Below, piece after piece: positions 1 through 7,316 of a DNA stretch of 45,734 nucleotides. A program made the translations under genes and the position numbers. This stretch comes from Legionellales bacterium. GTDB lineage: Bacteria > Pseudomonadota > Gammaproteobacteria > UBA1113. The stretch covers positions 1-45,734 of the forward strand of contig PAPY01000037.1 of the NCBI GenBank assembly GCA_002709565.1, given 5' to 3'. The notes beneath the pieces were generated by a model. That model was not told where the DNA came from. It saw only the letters and a program-made list of their open reading frames with translations, and made no database searches. Within the stretch, counting starts at the first letter, position 1. Every line of letters begins with the position of its first letter.

Positions 1-37
1 AATATTACGCTGCGCGCGAAGTCAATTCGCGCTTGCG

Positions 38-71
38 CTCAAGAGGGAGAATAGCGATTCTCCCTCTTGAG
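38..71. repeat. Hairpin of interspersed repeat family (copy B)
   Basis: Two perfectly complementary 15-nt arms (38-52 and 57-71) enclose the 4-nt loop AGCG. Read on the minus strand, this hairpin and its flank (a GCGATGGGAGTT-type sequence just before the stem) align with the hairpin at 4994-5026 and its flank. Several stem differences between the two copies are matched on both arms. This is therefore probably a diverged copy of the same repeat family in the opposite orientation. Confidence 0.6.
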
Positions 72-181
72 TAACTCCCATCGCAGATGAAGTATGATAT
101 TTGGAAACCCCCATCATGATAAACTCAGCGGGAACCGCACAAGAGCTATAAAATATCTTGATTCCCAATTTCCAATTCGCA

Positions 182-212
182 ATTCGCAATTCGCGATTCG
201 CGAATTGCGAAT
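182..212. repeat. Perfect 31-bp palindrome, AATTCGC-rich
   Basis: Arms 182-196 and 198-212 are exact reverse complements around a single central T. It is preceded by direct AATTCGC iterations at about 174-187. There is no following T-run, so it is not a canonical terminator. A repeat-element terminus or a protein-binding palindrome are both possible. Confidence 0.6.
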
Positions 213-305
213 ACACTCTGAAAGTTGGTTCGGCTATTTTGCTTTCAAAGCCGTTACAGCTGTATTAAAATCAACAACAGCAATACAGTTTCTTGAGGTC
301 CAACC

Positions 306-908
306 ATGAAAATCATCATTATTGGTGCCAGTGGCACCATCGGCAAAGCCATTGTCAACGAATTACAGCCGCGTCATGACATTGTTCAAGTCGGTTATTC
401 GTCCGGCGATGTGCAAGTGGATATCACAGATGCAGCTTCAATTCAGCGTATGTATGAGACCATCGATAATATTGATGCTGTCGTTATGGCGACGGGCAAA
501 GTGCACTTTGCTGGACTTGATGAAATGACGGAACAAGATTACCGTCTTGGTCTTGATAACAAATTAATGGGGCAAATCAATGTGGTACTGGCGGGCTTAC
601 ATCGTATTAATGATGGTGGCTCATTTACCCTGACCAGTGGGATCTTAAACCGTGATCCTATTCAATACGGCAGTTCTGCTGCGATGGTCAATGGTGCTAT
701 CGACGGCTTTGTGAAGAGTGCTGCCCTTGAGATGCCTCGGGGTATACGCATCAACTGTGTTAGCCCTACGGTCATCAGTGAGGCTATGGAAGGGTATGCG
801 CCGTACTTTCGAGGCTATCAACCCGTGACTGCAGCCCGCGCTGCATTGGCTTACAGTAAGAGTGTTGAAGGTTTGCAGACTGGGCAAATTTTTACTGTTG
901 ATGTCTGA
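306..908 (+). CDS. Short SDR-like NAD(P)-binding protein
   Basis: A 200-residue Rossmann-fold protein of the short-chain dehydrogenase/reductase superfamily. The N-terminal strand leads into the dinucleotide-binding loop GASGTIG at residues 7-13. A segment ending in LTSG (109-112) supplies the usual catalytic Ser position. The following helix has Tyr121, but the residue four positions on is Ala125, so the canonical YxxxK pair is missing. RINCVSPTV at 148-156 matches the SDR loop after strand 6. It is shorter than classical SDRs (about 250 residues), as in a known subgroup of about 200 residues with relaxed active sites. It stands alone upstream of yajC, 152 bp away. Its substrate cannot be told from sequence. 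The family call is firm; an oxidoreductase activity is less certain. Confidence 0.8.
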   Translation: MKIIIIGASGTIGKAIVNELQPRHDIVQVGYSSGDVQVDITDAASIQRMYETIDNIDAVVMATGKVHFAGLDEMTEQDYRLGLDNKLMGQINVVLAGLHRINDGGSFTLTSGILNRDPIQYGSSAAMVNGAIDGFVKSAALEMPRGIRINCVSPTVISEAMEGYAPYFRGYQPVTAARAALAYSKSVEGLQTGQIFTVDV

Positions 909-1060
909 GGTGACGACCGCGTTAGCCGCTTTTGCCCAAAAAATACCATTTTATCTGTCTTGTTGACTAATCCTTTTGGCTGAGGACACCAACCCTTGCG
1001 TCTTGTCCCTGAACAAGGTACATTCCTCTGTCTTTCACTTATCACTATGGAATTACTATT

Positions 1061-1393
1061 ATGAGCTTTTTCATCACTGACGCCCTCGCTACTAGCGCTG
1101 GACATGGTCAACAAGCAGGCAATCCTTTGAGCTTTTTCATTACCATGGGATTGTTGATTGCTGTATTTTATTTCCTCATGTTTCGCCCACAACAAAAACG
1201 CATGAAGGCCCACAAAGATTTGGTCAACAACCTTAGCAAAGGCGATGAAGTTGCAACCAGTGGCGGTATTATCGGCAAAATTACCGGGTTAGAAGAAGAC
1301 TTTTTAACCGTTGAAATTGCCCAAGGGGTTGAAATTAAAGTTCAACGCGGCTCTGTGGGAACCGTGCTACCTAAGGGAACGATGAAATCGTAA
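1061..1393 (+). CDS. yajC: Preprotein translocase subunit YajC
   Basis: A 110-residue single-span inner-membrane protein that associates with SecD and SecF to support SecYEG-dependent export. The membrane segment is about residues 23-41, followed by the family signature FRPQQKR (41-47) and a small beta-rich cytoplasmic domain with GDEVATSGGI. Length matches E. coli YajC (110). A GGAA stretch precedes the ATG. secD begins 36 bp after the stop, so the three genes form a yajC-secD-secF operon. The queA and tgt genes that precede yajC in many gammaproteobacteria are absent; the SDR-like gene lies there instead. Confidence 0.97.
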   Translation: MSFFITDALATSAGHGQQAGNPLSFFITMGLLIAVFYFLMFRPQQKRMKAHKDLVNNLSKGDEVATSGGIIGKITGLEEDFLTVEIAQGVEIKVQRGSVGTVLPKGTMKS

Positions 1394-1429
1394 CAAGGCC
1401 TAGAACTGAGTTTATAGCAAGGACAATCA

Positions 1430-3301
1430 ATGAATAAATATCCACTGTGGAAGTATGCCTTACTTTTAATCATTATCATTCTTGGATTAATTTACGGTGC
1501 GCCGAATCTTTTTGGTGAAGATCCCGCGGTGCAAGTCACCGCTACCAGTAAAGCGCCGATGGATGATAAGGTGGAACAAAATATCAAAGACACCTTGAAA
1601 ACTCAGAACTTGCCTTACAAGAGTTTCGAGCAATTAGATCCTAAGTCTATTCTCATTCGCTTCCCCAGTGCGGAAGTGCAATTGCGGGCCAAAGATGTCT
1701 TAAAAGCCACGCTAGGTGAAGACTATACGGTGGCGCTTAACCTCGCTGCCCGTACACCGGCTTGGTTAGACGCTTTTGGTGCTAAGCCCATGAAGCTCGG
1801 CCTGGATTTACGGGGAGGGGTGCACTTCTTGTTGGCGATTGATGTGGATTCATTGATCGAAAGTCGATTGAATGGCGACCGTCGCGGTATCGGGGATGAG
1901 ATGCGCAGTGAGCGTATTCGCTATGCGGATTTGGCTAAGTATGGTGATAACCAAATTTTGTTGAAGCTACGCAACAGTAATGATTTACAAAAAGCCACGA
2001 GTATTATTGCTCAACGCTTCCCAGATCTACAGGCAGAAGCCAAGCAAGGCGAGGCTAATACTTTAATCCTTACCATGACCCCAACTGCAACACTAAATGC
2101 GCAAAACTATGCTGTGGCGCAGACCACGACGATTTTGCGTAACCGTATTAATGAATTGGGTGTTGCTGAACCGGTGGTTCAACGCCAAGGCGCGGACCGA
2201 ATTTCTGTGGACTTGCCCGGTGTGCAAGATACAGCGCGGGCGAAACAAATCCTCGGTGGCACGGCAACTTTAGAGTTCCATTTGGCGGATGTGACTAATG
2301 ACCCCCGTGAAGCTTTAGACGGAAATGTGCCGGCGGGTGCCAAGTTGTATAAATACGACGGCATGCCGTATTTGTTAAAAGATCGCGTGATTTTGTCTGG
2401 TACCTCGATTACTGATGCGAACTCAACTATTGCTGAAGATGGTCGTCCGGCGGTAAATATCCGTCTTGGCGGTGGTGGTGAAGCGATGTTTTATCGCATT
2501 ACCCGAGACAATGTGGGTAAACCGCTAGGTATTGTCTACGTTGAAACAAAACTGGATAGCAAATTGGTTGACGGTAAAGTCGTCTACACACCGCGCAAGA
2601 CTGAAAAAGTCATTATGATTGCCAATATCAAGAGCGCATTACCCAGTAATTTCCAAATCACCGGTATTTCGGATCCGAAAGAAGCACGAGATTTGGCATT
2701 GATGTTGCGAGCAGGGGCGCTGCCTGCACCTATCAGTATTATTGAAGAAAGTACTGTCGGTCCTAGCCTCGGTAAAGAAAATATCAGCAAAGGTGTCGAC
2801 TCGGTCGTGATTGGCTTTGTGCTGATTATTCTTTTTATGGCGGTGTATTATCGCTTATTTGGTTTGATTGCCAATCTGGCCTTGGTATTAGATTTGATTT
2901 TATTAGTGGCGCTACTATCGGTGATAGGGGCAACCCTGACGTTGCCGGGGATTGCAGCGATTGTATTAACCGTCGGTATGGCGGTGGATGCCAACGTGCT
3001 GATCTTTGAGCGGATCCGAGAAGAGTTACGTAATGGCATGCCACCCCAAGCCAGTATCCAAGCGGGTTACGAGCGGGCCTTGTCAACCATTATTGACTCC
3101 AATGTTACTACCTTGATTGCGGCGATTGCGATGTTTGCCATCGGTACAGGGGCAGTAAAAGGCTTTGCCACCACTTTGACCTTAGGGCTGATAACGTCAA
3201 TGTACTCGACCGTTGTTGGTACGCGCGCCTTAGTGAATTTGATTTATGGTCGCCGTAGTGTGAAGCATTTGTCTATTGGTATTAAAGTAGATAAGAAATA
3301 G
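1430..3301 (+). CDS. secD: Protein translocase subunit SecD
   Basis: A 623-residue RND-type membrane protein that, with SecF, uses the proton-motive force to help translocated proteins clear the periplasmic side of SecYEG. There is an N-terminal membrane helix (about 7-25), then a large periplasmic region including the conserved LGLDLRGGVHF segment and LGVAEPVVQRQG. A C-terminal bundle of five transmembrane helices begins at the GKENISKGVDSVVIGFV stretch and contains the conserved GMAVDANVLIFERIREE motif. Length is like E. coli SecD (615). An AAGGA ribosome site precedes the ATG. secF starts 9 bp after the stop. Confidence 0.98.
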   Translation: MNKYPLWKYALLLIIIILGLIYGAPNLFGEDPAVQVTATSKAPMDDKVEQNIKDTLKTQNLPYKSFEQLDPKSILIRFPSAEVQLRAKDVLKATLGEDYTVALNLAARTPAWLDAFGAKPMKLGLDLRGGVHFLLAIDVDSLIESRLNGDRRGIGDEMRSERIRYADLAKYGDNQILLKLRNSNDLQKATSIIAQRFPDLQAEAKQGEANTLILTMTPTATLNAQNYAVAQTTTILRNRINELGVAEPVVQRQGADRISVDLPGVQDTARAKQILGGTATLEFHLADVTNDPREALDGNVPAGAKLYKYDGMPYLLKDRVILSGTSITDANSTIAEDGRPAVNIRLGGGGEAMFYRITRDNVGKPLGIVYVETKLDSKLVDGKVVYTPRKTEKVIMIANIKSALPSNFQITGISDPKEARDLALMLRAGALPAPISIIEESTVGPSLGKENISKGVDSVVIGFVLIILFMAVYYRLFGLIANLALVLDLILLVALLSVIGATLTLPGIAAIVLTVGMAVDANVLIFERIREELRNGMPPQASIQAGYERALSTIIDSNVTTLIAAIAMFAIGTGAVKGFATTLTLGLITSMYSTVVGTRALVNLIYGRRSVKHLSIGIKVDKK

Positions 3302-3310
3302 GATAGAGAC

Positions 3311-4228
3311 ATGGAATTTTTTAAGCAAAATACCCGAATCGATTTCATGCGCTTGCGCAAGTGGGCGCTCATTTTATCTATTGCATTGTTTGCATTTTCC
3401 ATCGCGAGTTTAGTTATCAATGGCTTGAACTGGGGGTTGGAGTTTACCGGTGGTACCGAAGTCCATGTAGCATTCGATGGACCGGCTAATTTAGGCGATA
3501 TTCGGGATCAATTAACCGACGCTGGTTATAAGGATGTCGTGGTCCAGAGTTATGGTACGACTAAGAATGTCCTGATCCGTATTGGTGGTTTGCAGGATCT
3601 GAAACAAAAAACCATTGGTGATGAAGTTGTAAAACAACTCCCGGGGGCAACCTTACAAAGTGTCGATTATATTGGCCCGCAGGTGGGTAAAGAGCTGGCC
3701 ACCAATGGGGCGCTGGCATTAGTGGTGGCGATGATTGGTACGGCGATTTATATTGCCTTGCGTTTTGAGTATCGCTTTGCTATTTCGGCGACAGTGGCGT
3801 TGATTCATGACCCTATTATTATTCTCGGCGTGTTTGCGTTCTTCCATATGGAATTCGACTTGATTTCCTTAGCAGCGATACTGACCATCATTGGTTATTC
3901 CCTCAATGATACCGTGGTGGTGTTTGATCGGGTGCGGGAGAATTTCCGTCGTGAACGTAATATGTCACCTTCCGATGTGGTGAATATGTCGGTGAATCAA
4001 ACCCTGTCTCGAACCATTATCACCTCGGGGCTTACCTTCTTGGCGGTATTGGCATTGTTGTTGTTTGGTGGCGCGACACTGCATGGCTTTGCTGTAGCTT
4101 TGGCTATCGGTATCTTGGTAGGTACATACTCGTCTATCTATGTTGCCGGAGCACTGGCGGTAGCCTTGGGCCTTAATCGCAAAGATTTATTGCCACCCAC
4201 TAAGGAAGCCCTCGACCAGCGGCCATAG
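3311..4228 (+). CDS. secF: Protein translocase subunit SecF
   Basis: A 305-residue partner of SecD. It has a first membrane helix at about residues 17-37, then the SecF signature around GLEFTGGTEVHV, a short periplasmic domain, and five C-terminal helices with GYSLNDTVVVFDRVRENFR, the counterpart of the SecD motif. It is close in length to E. coli SecF (323). The gene is the last of the yajC-secD-secF operon. A stem-loop at 4274-4291 follows the stop by about 45 bp. Confidence 0.98.
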   Translation: MEFFKQNTRIDFMRLRKWALILSIALFAFSIASLVINGLNWGLEFTGGTEVHVAFDGPANLGDIRDQLTDAGYKDVVVQSYGTTKNVLIRIGGLQDLKQKTIGDEVVKQLPGATLQSVDYIGPQVGKELATNGALALVVAMIGTAIYIALRFEYRFAISATVALIHDPIIILGVFAFFHMEFDLISLAAILTIIGYSLNDTVVVFDRVRENFRRERNMSPSDVVNMSVNQTLSRTIITSGLTFLAVLALLLFGGATLHGFAVALAIGILVGTYSSIYVAGALAVALGLNRKDLLPPTKEALDQRP

Positions 4229-4273
4229 TGAGTCAAATTTAACCATTCTTCTCTGCTATACTTCATAGACTGT

Positions 4274-4291
4274 GCGCAGCATTTGCTGCGC
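4274..4291. terminator. Stem-loop after secF
   Basis: GCGCAGC (4274-4280) and GCTGCGC (4285-4291) form a GC-rich 7-bp stem with a 4-nt ATTT loop, extendable by one A-T pair. Only mixed AT sequence follows rather than a U-run, so it is a weak or Rho-assisted terminator candidate for the sec operon. Confidence 0.4.
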
Positions 4292-4309
4292 CATAATTCG
4301 AATAAAAAT

Positions 4310-4354
4310 AGGGCTTACGACACAATGAAGCATCGTAATCTTTGCGTAAGCCCT
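4310..4354. repeat. 10-bp inverted repeat ahead of the DUF3106-like gene
   Basis: AGGGCTTACG (4310-4319) and CGTAAGCCCT (4345-4354) are exact complements around a 25-nt loop. They sit in the 5' leader, just before the ribosome site GGAGAAGG at about 4364. Read on the minus strand the unit begins AGGGCTTACGCAAA, resembling the AGGACTTACGCAAA end of the larger inverted repeat at 5897-6024. It may be a shortened member of that family, or a regulatory leader structure. Confidence 0.5.
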
Positions 4355-4373
4355 GAGAGCCAAGGAGAAGGTA

Positions 4374-4766
4374 ATGAGAAAACTAGGTCTACATTTAATT
4401 ATCGCTGCCGCTATGGTTTATGCCGGAGTTGTTTTTGCGGAACGTTATGATTTACCGGCTGATTTAGCCGCTAATGTGCAACCCAGTGTCAATGGCAGCC
4501 AAGTTGAATCCCGCAAAGATTATCGCCATCATTGGCGTTCAATGACGGATGAGCAACGCCAAGCATTTAAACAAAAAATGCTGAATAAATGGCAAAATAT
4601 GAGTGACGCGGACAAAGCCAAAATGCAAAAACGCATGAGTAAACGCTGGGATAAAGCCAGCCCGGAAGAAAAACAATACATGCGCGAAAAAATGGTCCTC
4701 AAAATCAAAGCCATGCCAGAAGAAGACAGAGCACAATTGATGTCTGAGTTGCAAGGTTTGCAATAA
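4374..4766 (+). CDS. Small secreted DUF3106-like protein
   Basis: A 130-residue exported protein. Residues 1-22 form a signal peptide with a plausible cleavage site VFA|ER. The mature part is highly charged and helical, made of repeats of the kind W..M(T/S)..(E/D)(R/K)..(F/M)..(K/R)(M/L): one near 51-68, another from about 70, and a third at 91-110. This is the pattern of DUF3106-type periplasmic proteins rich in Met and Lys. No catalytic residues are evident. A good GGAG ribosome site lies 8-10 bp upstream. The gene is followed by a strong bidirectional hairpin (4780-4806). Its function is unknown; periplasmic location is a confident inference. Confidence 0.75.
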   Translation: MRKLGLHLIIAAAMVYAGVVFAERYDLPADLAANVQPSVNGSQVESRKDYRHHWRSMTDEQRQAFKQKMLNKWQNMSDADKAKMQKRMSKRWDKASPEEKQYMREKMVLKIKAMPEEDRAQLMSELQGLQ

Positions 4767-4779
4767 TTATCAACGAAAG

Positions 4780-4806
4780 GTGCAAACAGACACAGTCTGT
4801 TTGCAC
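4780..4806. terminator. Bidirectional hairpin between the DUF3106-like gene and suhB
   Basis: GTGCAAACAGA (4780-4790) pairs perfectly with TCTGTTTGCAC (4796-4806) around a 5-nt loop CACAG. It lies 14 bp after the upstream stop. It would also have lain just beyond the apparent ancestral suhB stop at 4813-4815. No T-tract follows on either strand, so intrinsic termination is only moderately supported. Confidence 0.55.
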
Positions 4807-4835
4807 TATACGCTACGCTAATTTTACAAAAGGAT

Positions 4836-5100
4836 CAGCGGCTCCCGCCTCCCTATGCTCTGCGAGCTTCAGCCTTCGCTCTGCGAGCTACGGCTCGACA
4901 AGCCAGCCTATGCTAAAGCTCCATCCTACGCCTAACGGCTTCGGATGGCAGGACAAGTCGGGCGACAGGCTTAACTTCTCGCGATGGGGGTTTCCAAAGG
5001 GGGAAATCGCGATTTTCCCCCTTTGGTCGCCGTTGATGCGGCTTTGCCGCATAGGCGATAGTACTTGGAAAGCAGCCTTCCGGCTTAGCCGGGAGCTGCT
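4836..5100. mobile_element. About 265-bp non-coding insertion element flanked by 10-bp direct repeats
   Basis: The exact 10-mer ACAAAAGGAT occurs at 4826-4835 and again at 5101-5110, directly bordering this segment as a target-site duplication would. The ends are imperfect inverted repeats: left AGCGGCTCCCGCC, right (reverse complement) AGCAGCTCCCGGC, 11 of 13 matching. The interior is stem-rich, including the hairpin at 4994-5026, GATGCGGCTTTGCCGCAT near 5035-5052 and CCGGCTTAGCCGG near 5080-5092. It encodes no transposase, so it would be a non-autonomous MITE-like element. Its right end supplies the last codons and stop of suhB. Similar vocabulary (GACTTGTC, CGAAGGCTGAAG) recurs at 10660-10700. 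Confidence 0.65.
4994..5026. repeat. Hairpin of interspersed repeat family (copy A)
   Basis: Arms 4994-5006 and 5014-5026 are perfectly complementary (13 bp) around TCGCGAT. The preceding 16-mer at 4983-4998 is found inverted at 100-115. The stem aligns with that at 38-71, with differences matched on both arms. Confidence 0.6.
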
Positions 5101-5891
5101 ACAAAAGGATGTACCTTTTGTAATAAGCCTTTAAACACTTTAGGGTTACCAGCAAGAATATTGCCGGTCTCAAGATAATTTTCACTGCCATCCAGATCAG
5201 CCACCATACCACCGGCTTCTTTGACCAGTAAAACGCCCGCTGCAAAATCCCATGGGCTTAAGCCGAATTCCCAATAGCCATCCAAGCGCCCTGCTGCAAC
5301 ATAAGCAAGATCTAATGCCGCGGAGCCAGCACGGCGAATATCATTACACTGGGCATAGATAGCATTAAACGTTTGTTGGTAAATGTCTAATTTATCCCGT
5401 TGGCGGAAGGGAAAGCTGGTGGCGAGCAAACTGCCGTCGAGACTTTTGTGTTGACTAACGCGAATACGGCGTGAGTTCAATTGCGCGCCGCTACCGCGGA
5501 TGGCGGTAAATAATTCTTGGCGCATGGGATCATAGATTACCCCAAACTGTAGGCGGCCTTTGTGTTTGATACCGATGGAGATGGCAAATTGCGGAATACC
5601 GTGGATAAAGTTGGTGGTCCCATCCAGTGGATCAATGACCCATTGGAATTCATCACCCTCATGATGACTGCCTTCTTCGGCGATGATGCCGTGGTCGGGA
5701 TAATTTTCCCTAACCGCCTCAATGATAATGCTCTCGGCTTTTTTGTCGACATTGGTGACAAAGTCATTGGTGTCTTTGCGCTCAGTCTTTATCAAGTCTA
5801 AGCGTTCACTGGCCCGGGCAATATAATTCCCGGCATTACGTGCTGCGCTGACAGCGACATTCAATATAGGGTTCATGTTGGGCTCACTCAT
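5085..5891 (-). CDS. suhB: Inositol-1-monophosphatase family protein SuhB
   Basis: A 268-residue Mg2+-dependent phosphatase of the inositol monophosphatase family; in E. coli SuhB also acts in rRNA transcription antitermination. Metal-binding motifs are present: IAEEGSHH, then WVIDPLDGTTNFIHG, then SPWDFAAGVLLVKEAGG. An internal ATG at 5876 starts MNPILNVAV, which lines up with the E. coli N-terminus, so the true start may be five codons later than given. The final residues (VAAPG) are encoded by the inserted element 4836-5100. Joining the sequence across its flanking direct repeats would instead give VKLA and a TAG stop at 4813-4815. Upstream on this strand lies a large inverted repeat (5897-6024), which must contain or displace the promoter. 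Confidence 0.95.
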   Translation of the reverse strand: MSEPNMNPILNVAVSAARNAGNYIARASERLDLIKTERKDTNDFVTNVDKKAESIIIEAVRENYPDHGIIAEEGSHHEGDEFQWVIDPLDGTTNFIHGIPQFAISIGIKHKGRLQFGVIYDPMRQELFTAIRGSGAQLNSRRIRVSQHKSLDGSLLATSFPFRQRDKLDIYQQTFNAIYAQCNDIRRAGSAALDLAYVAAGRLDGYWEFGLSPWDFAAGVLLVKEAGGMVADLDGSENYLETGNILAGNPKVFKGLLQKVHPFVAAPG

Positions 5892-5896
5892 TGTCT

Positions 5897-6024
5897 ACAG
5901 GACTTACGCAAAACGCGCTATGCTTTGTTGAATGAGCAGCCAAAAGTGCTCATTTATTCCCATATAAACTCCGCTTTTTGGCTGCTCATTCGCCTCGCCT
6001 AGCATCGTTTTTCGTAACTCCTGT
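5897..6024. mobile_element. MITE-like 128-bp inverted repeat upstream of suhB
   Basis: Outer arms 5897-5915 and 6006-6024 match imperfectly (ACAGGACTTACGCAAAACG against ACAGGAGTTACGAAAAACG), and the similarity continues to an ATGCT on each side. Inner arms 5931-5945 and 5976-5990 are a perfect 15-bp inverted repeat around a 30-nt loop. No reading frame of note. A further GGATCTTACGCAAGTCTT at about 6025-6043 resembles the terminal motif again. It lies immediately before the suhB start codon, so it may carry the promoter or form a 5' leader structure. Confidence 0.6.
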
Positions 6025-6101
6025 GGATCTTACGCAAGTCTTAGTCTTAAAGAACGGGGTGGATTCTAGCACAGGTTGGTTGGATGAAGCGAATAGATTG
6101 T

Positions 6102-6485
6102 TCAATCATCGATTTCTTCGCGGTACTCGCTAGAGTCACCAGTGAAGAAAAGCTTGAATTGACAATCACTTAGCCCGGTAGTGGCTTTGCATTCGTGATT
6201 AGGCCAGTGGGGATTGCGGTACTTTTCGATAGTGAAAATACGGTAATCACCTTGAGCTGAGGTGTAATTACATTGAATTTGGCCAGTAAGGGGGAAATAA
6301 TACGCCCCGCTAAAGCCAGTGCTGTCCGTGATATCACTCTTAAAACTCGCTTTCCAACCTTCCGGTAACCGGTCATTGCCATTAGCGGTGATTTGGCTCA
6401 TGTCCGGGCACGTCTCTGCCAGGCCCATGGGCGTCCAGAGGCCAAGGGTAAGGGTCATTGCCAGGATTGAGAGTCGTTGTTTCAT
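6102..6485 (-). CDS. Small secreted protein with four cysteines
   Basis: A 127-residue protein with a clear signal peptide (1-23, cleavage GLA|ET). The mature part has four cysteines (26, 72, 99, 108), probably two disulfides, with several aromatic-rich strands (FSGAYYFP, CNYTS, CQFKLFF), suggesting a small beta-rich secreted or periplasmic domain. It is reminiscent of short secreted proteins found in Legionella-like genomes (DUF3757-type), but I cannot assign the family firmly. It stands alone between the suhB upstream repeat and the divergent trmJ operon. Function unknown. Confidence 0.7.
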   Translation of the reverse strand: MKQRLSILAMTLTLGLWTPMGLAETCPDMSQITANGNDRLPEGWKASFKSDITDSTGFSGAYYFPLTGQIQCNYTSAQGDYRIFTIEKYRNPHWPNHECKATTGLSDCQFKLFFTGDSSEYREEIDD

Positions 6486-6593
6486 CTTGTTTCCTATATA
6501 ATCCTGCGATCGTAGTTGTAGGTATTCTAAATATCATAAGTTTAGCCTATAGCGGATAAATATGCTGCAAAACAAGTGGTTAGCGAGGCAAAA

Positions 6594-7307
6594 ATGCTAA
6601 AAAATGTCCGTATTGTGCTGGTTGAAACCAGCCACCCCGGCAATATCGGGGCTGCTGCCCGGGCCATGAAGACCATGGGCCTCACAAAGCTCTATTTGGT
6701 GCGCCCAGAGGCTTATCCCCATGAGCAGGCCTTAGCCTTGGCATCAGGGGCTGATGATGTGTTGATGAATGCCCAAGTGCTTGATTCTATTGAAGAAGCC
6801 ATCGCACCTTGTCAAGTGGTGGTCGGTACCAGCGCCCGGGAGCGCAGCCTGCCCTGGCCATTAATGACACCGCAAGATTGTGCTGAAACCCTTCAGACCC
6901 ATGACAGTGAAACAGAGATAGCCTTGCTTTTTGGTCAAGAAAGAACTGGCCTTACCAATGAGCAGCTGGCCTTATGCCAATACCATATCTGTATCCCCGC
7001 TAATCCGGAATACAGTTCGCTGAACCTGGCACAAGCGGTGCAGGTGCTGTGTTATGAGTTGCGTTTAGCCCTCGGGGAGTCGGAACTGACCGCTAGTGAC
7101 GTTGGGGGGCCCTTATCCACCGCTGAAGAGCTACAGCTATTCTATGAGCATCTAGAGCAAACCCTGGTCAATATCGATTTCTTGAACCCTGATAACCCTG
7201 GGCGGGTGATGCTGCGGCTTAAACGTTTATTCAGCCGGGCGCGGGTAGAGCGCACCGAGATGAATATTTTGCGTGGGATACTGACAGCTATGGACAAAAT
7301 TGGTTAA
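6594..7307 (+). CDS. trmJ: tRNA (cytidine/uridine-2'-O-)-methyltransferase TrmJ
   Basis: A SpoU/TrmD-fold (SPOUT) methyltransferase that 2'-O-methylates position 32 of certain tRNAs using S-adenosylmethionine. The N-terminal VLVETSHPGNIGAAARAMKTMG is the motif-1 region; ALLFGQERTGLTNEQL and the SLNLAQAVQVLCYEL stretch form the knotted cofactor site. I chose the ATG at 6594 (237 residues) because GAGG lies 5 bp upstream and the protein then begins as in E. coli; a GTG at 6576 would add six residues. iscS begins 9 bp after the stop. In E. coli trmJ also sits beside the isc cluster, but iscR, normally between them, is missing here. Confidence 0.95.
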   Translation: MLKNVRIVLVETSHPGNIGAAARAMKTMGLTKLYLVRPEAYPHEQALALASGADDVLMNAQVLDSIEEAIAPCQVVVGTSARERSLPWPLMTPQDCAETLQTHDSETEIALLFGQERTGLTNEQLALCQYHICIPANPEYSSLNLAQAVQVLCYELRLALGESELTASDVGGPLSTAEELQLFYEHLEQTLVNIDFLNPDNPGRVMLRLKRLFSRARVERTEMNILRGILTAMDKIG

Positions 7308-7316
7308 AATGCGCCC

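Larger units (their letters stand above)
1..305. other. Repeat-rich non-coding leader region
   Basis: I see no convincing gene here. The stretch holds a perfect 15-bp-arm hairpin (38-71), a segment at 100-115 that reappears inverted at 4983-4998, and a near-perfect palindrome (182-212). Short open frames across it run through the palindromes and have no family resemblance. It looks like debris of small interspersed repeats upstream of the SDR-like gene at 306. Confidence 0.6.
4767..5084. other. Gap filled by hairpin and inserted repeat element
   Basis: There is no gene of its own in this gap. It holds the hairpin at 4780-4806, the first copy of the direct repeat ACAAAAGGAT (4826-4835), and most of the inserted repeat element 4836-5100. 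Confidence 0.7.

Noticed and set aside
22-216. Short open frames in the first 310 bases on both strands
   Set aside because: They run through the hairpin and palindrome repeats, have no family resemblance or ribosome sites, and are explained by repeat composition.
4836-5134. A small plus-strand protein encoded within the inserted element
   Set aside because: The frame runs through stem-loop repeats and into the antisense of suhB. It has no ribosome site or recognisable domain.
6576-6593. GTG start for TrmJ six codons upstream
   Set aside because: The ATG at 6594 has a properly spaced GAGG, and the protein then begins like other TrmJ proteins.
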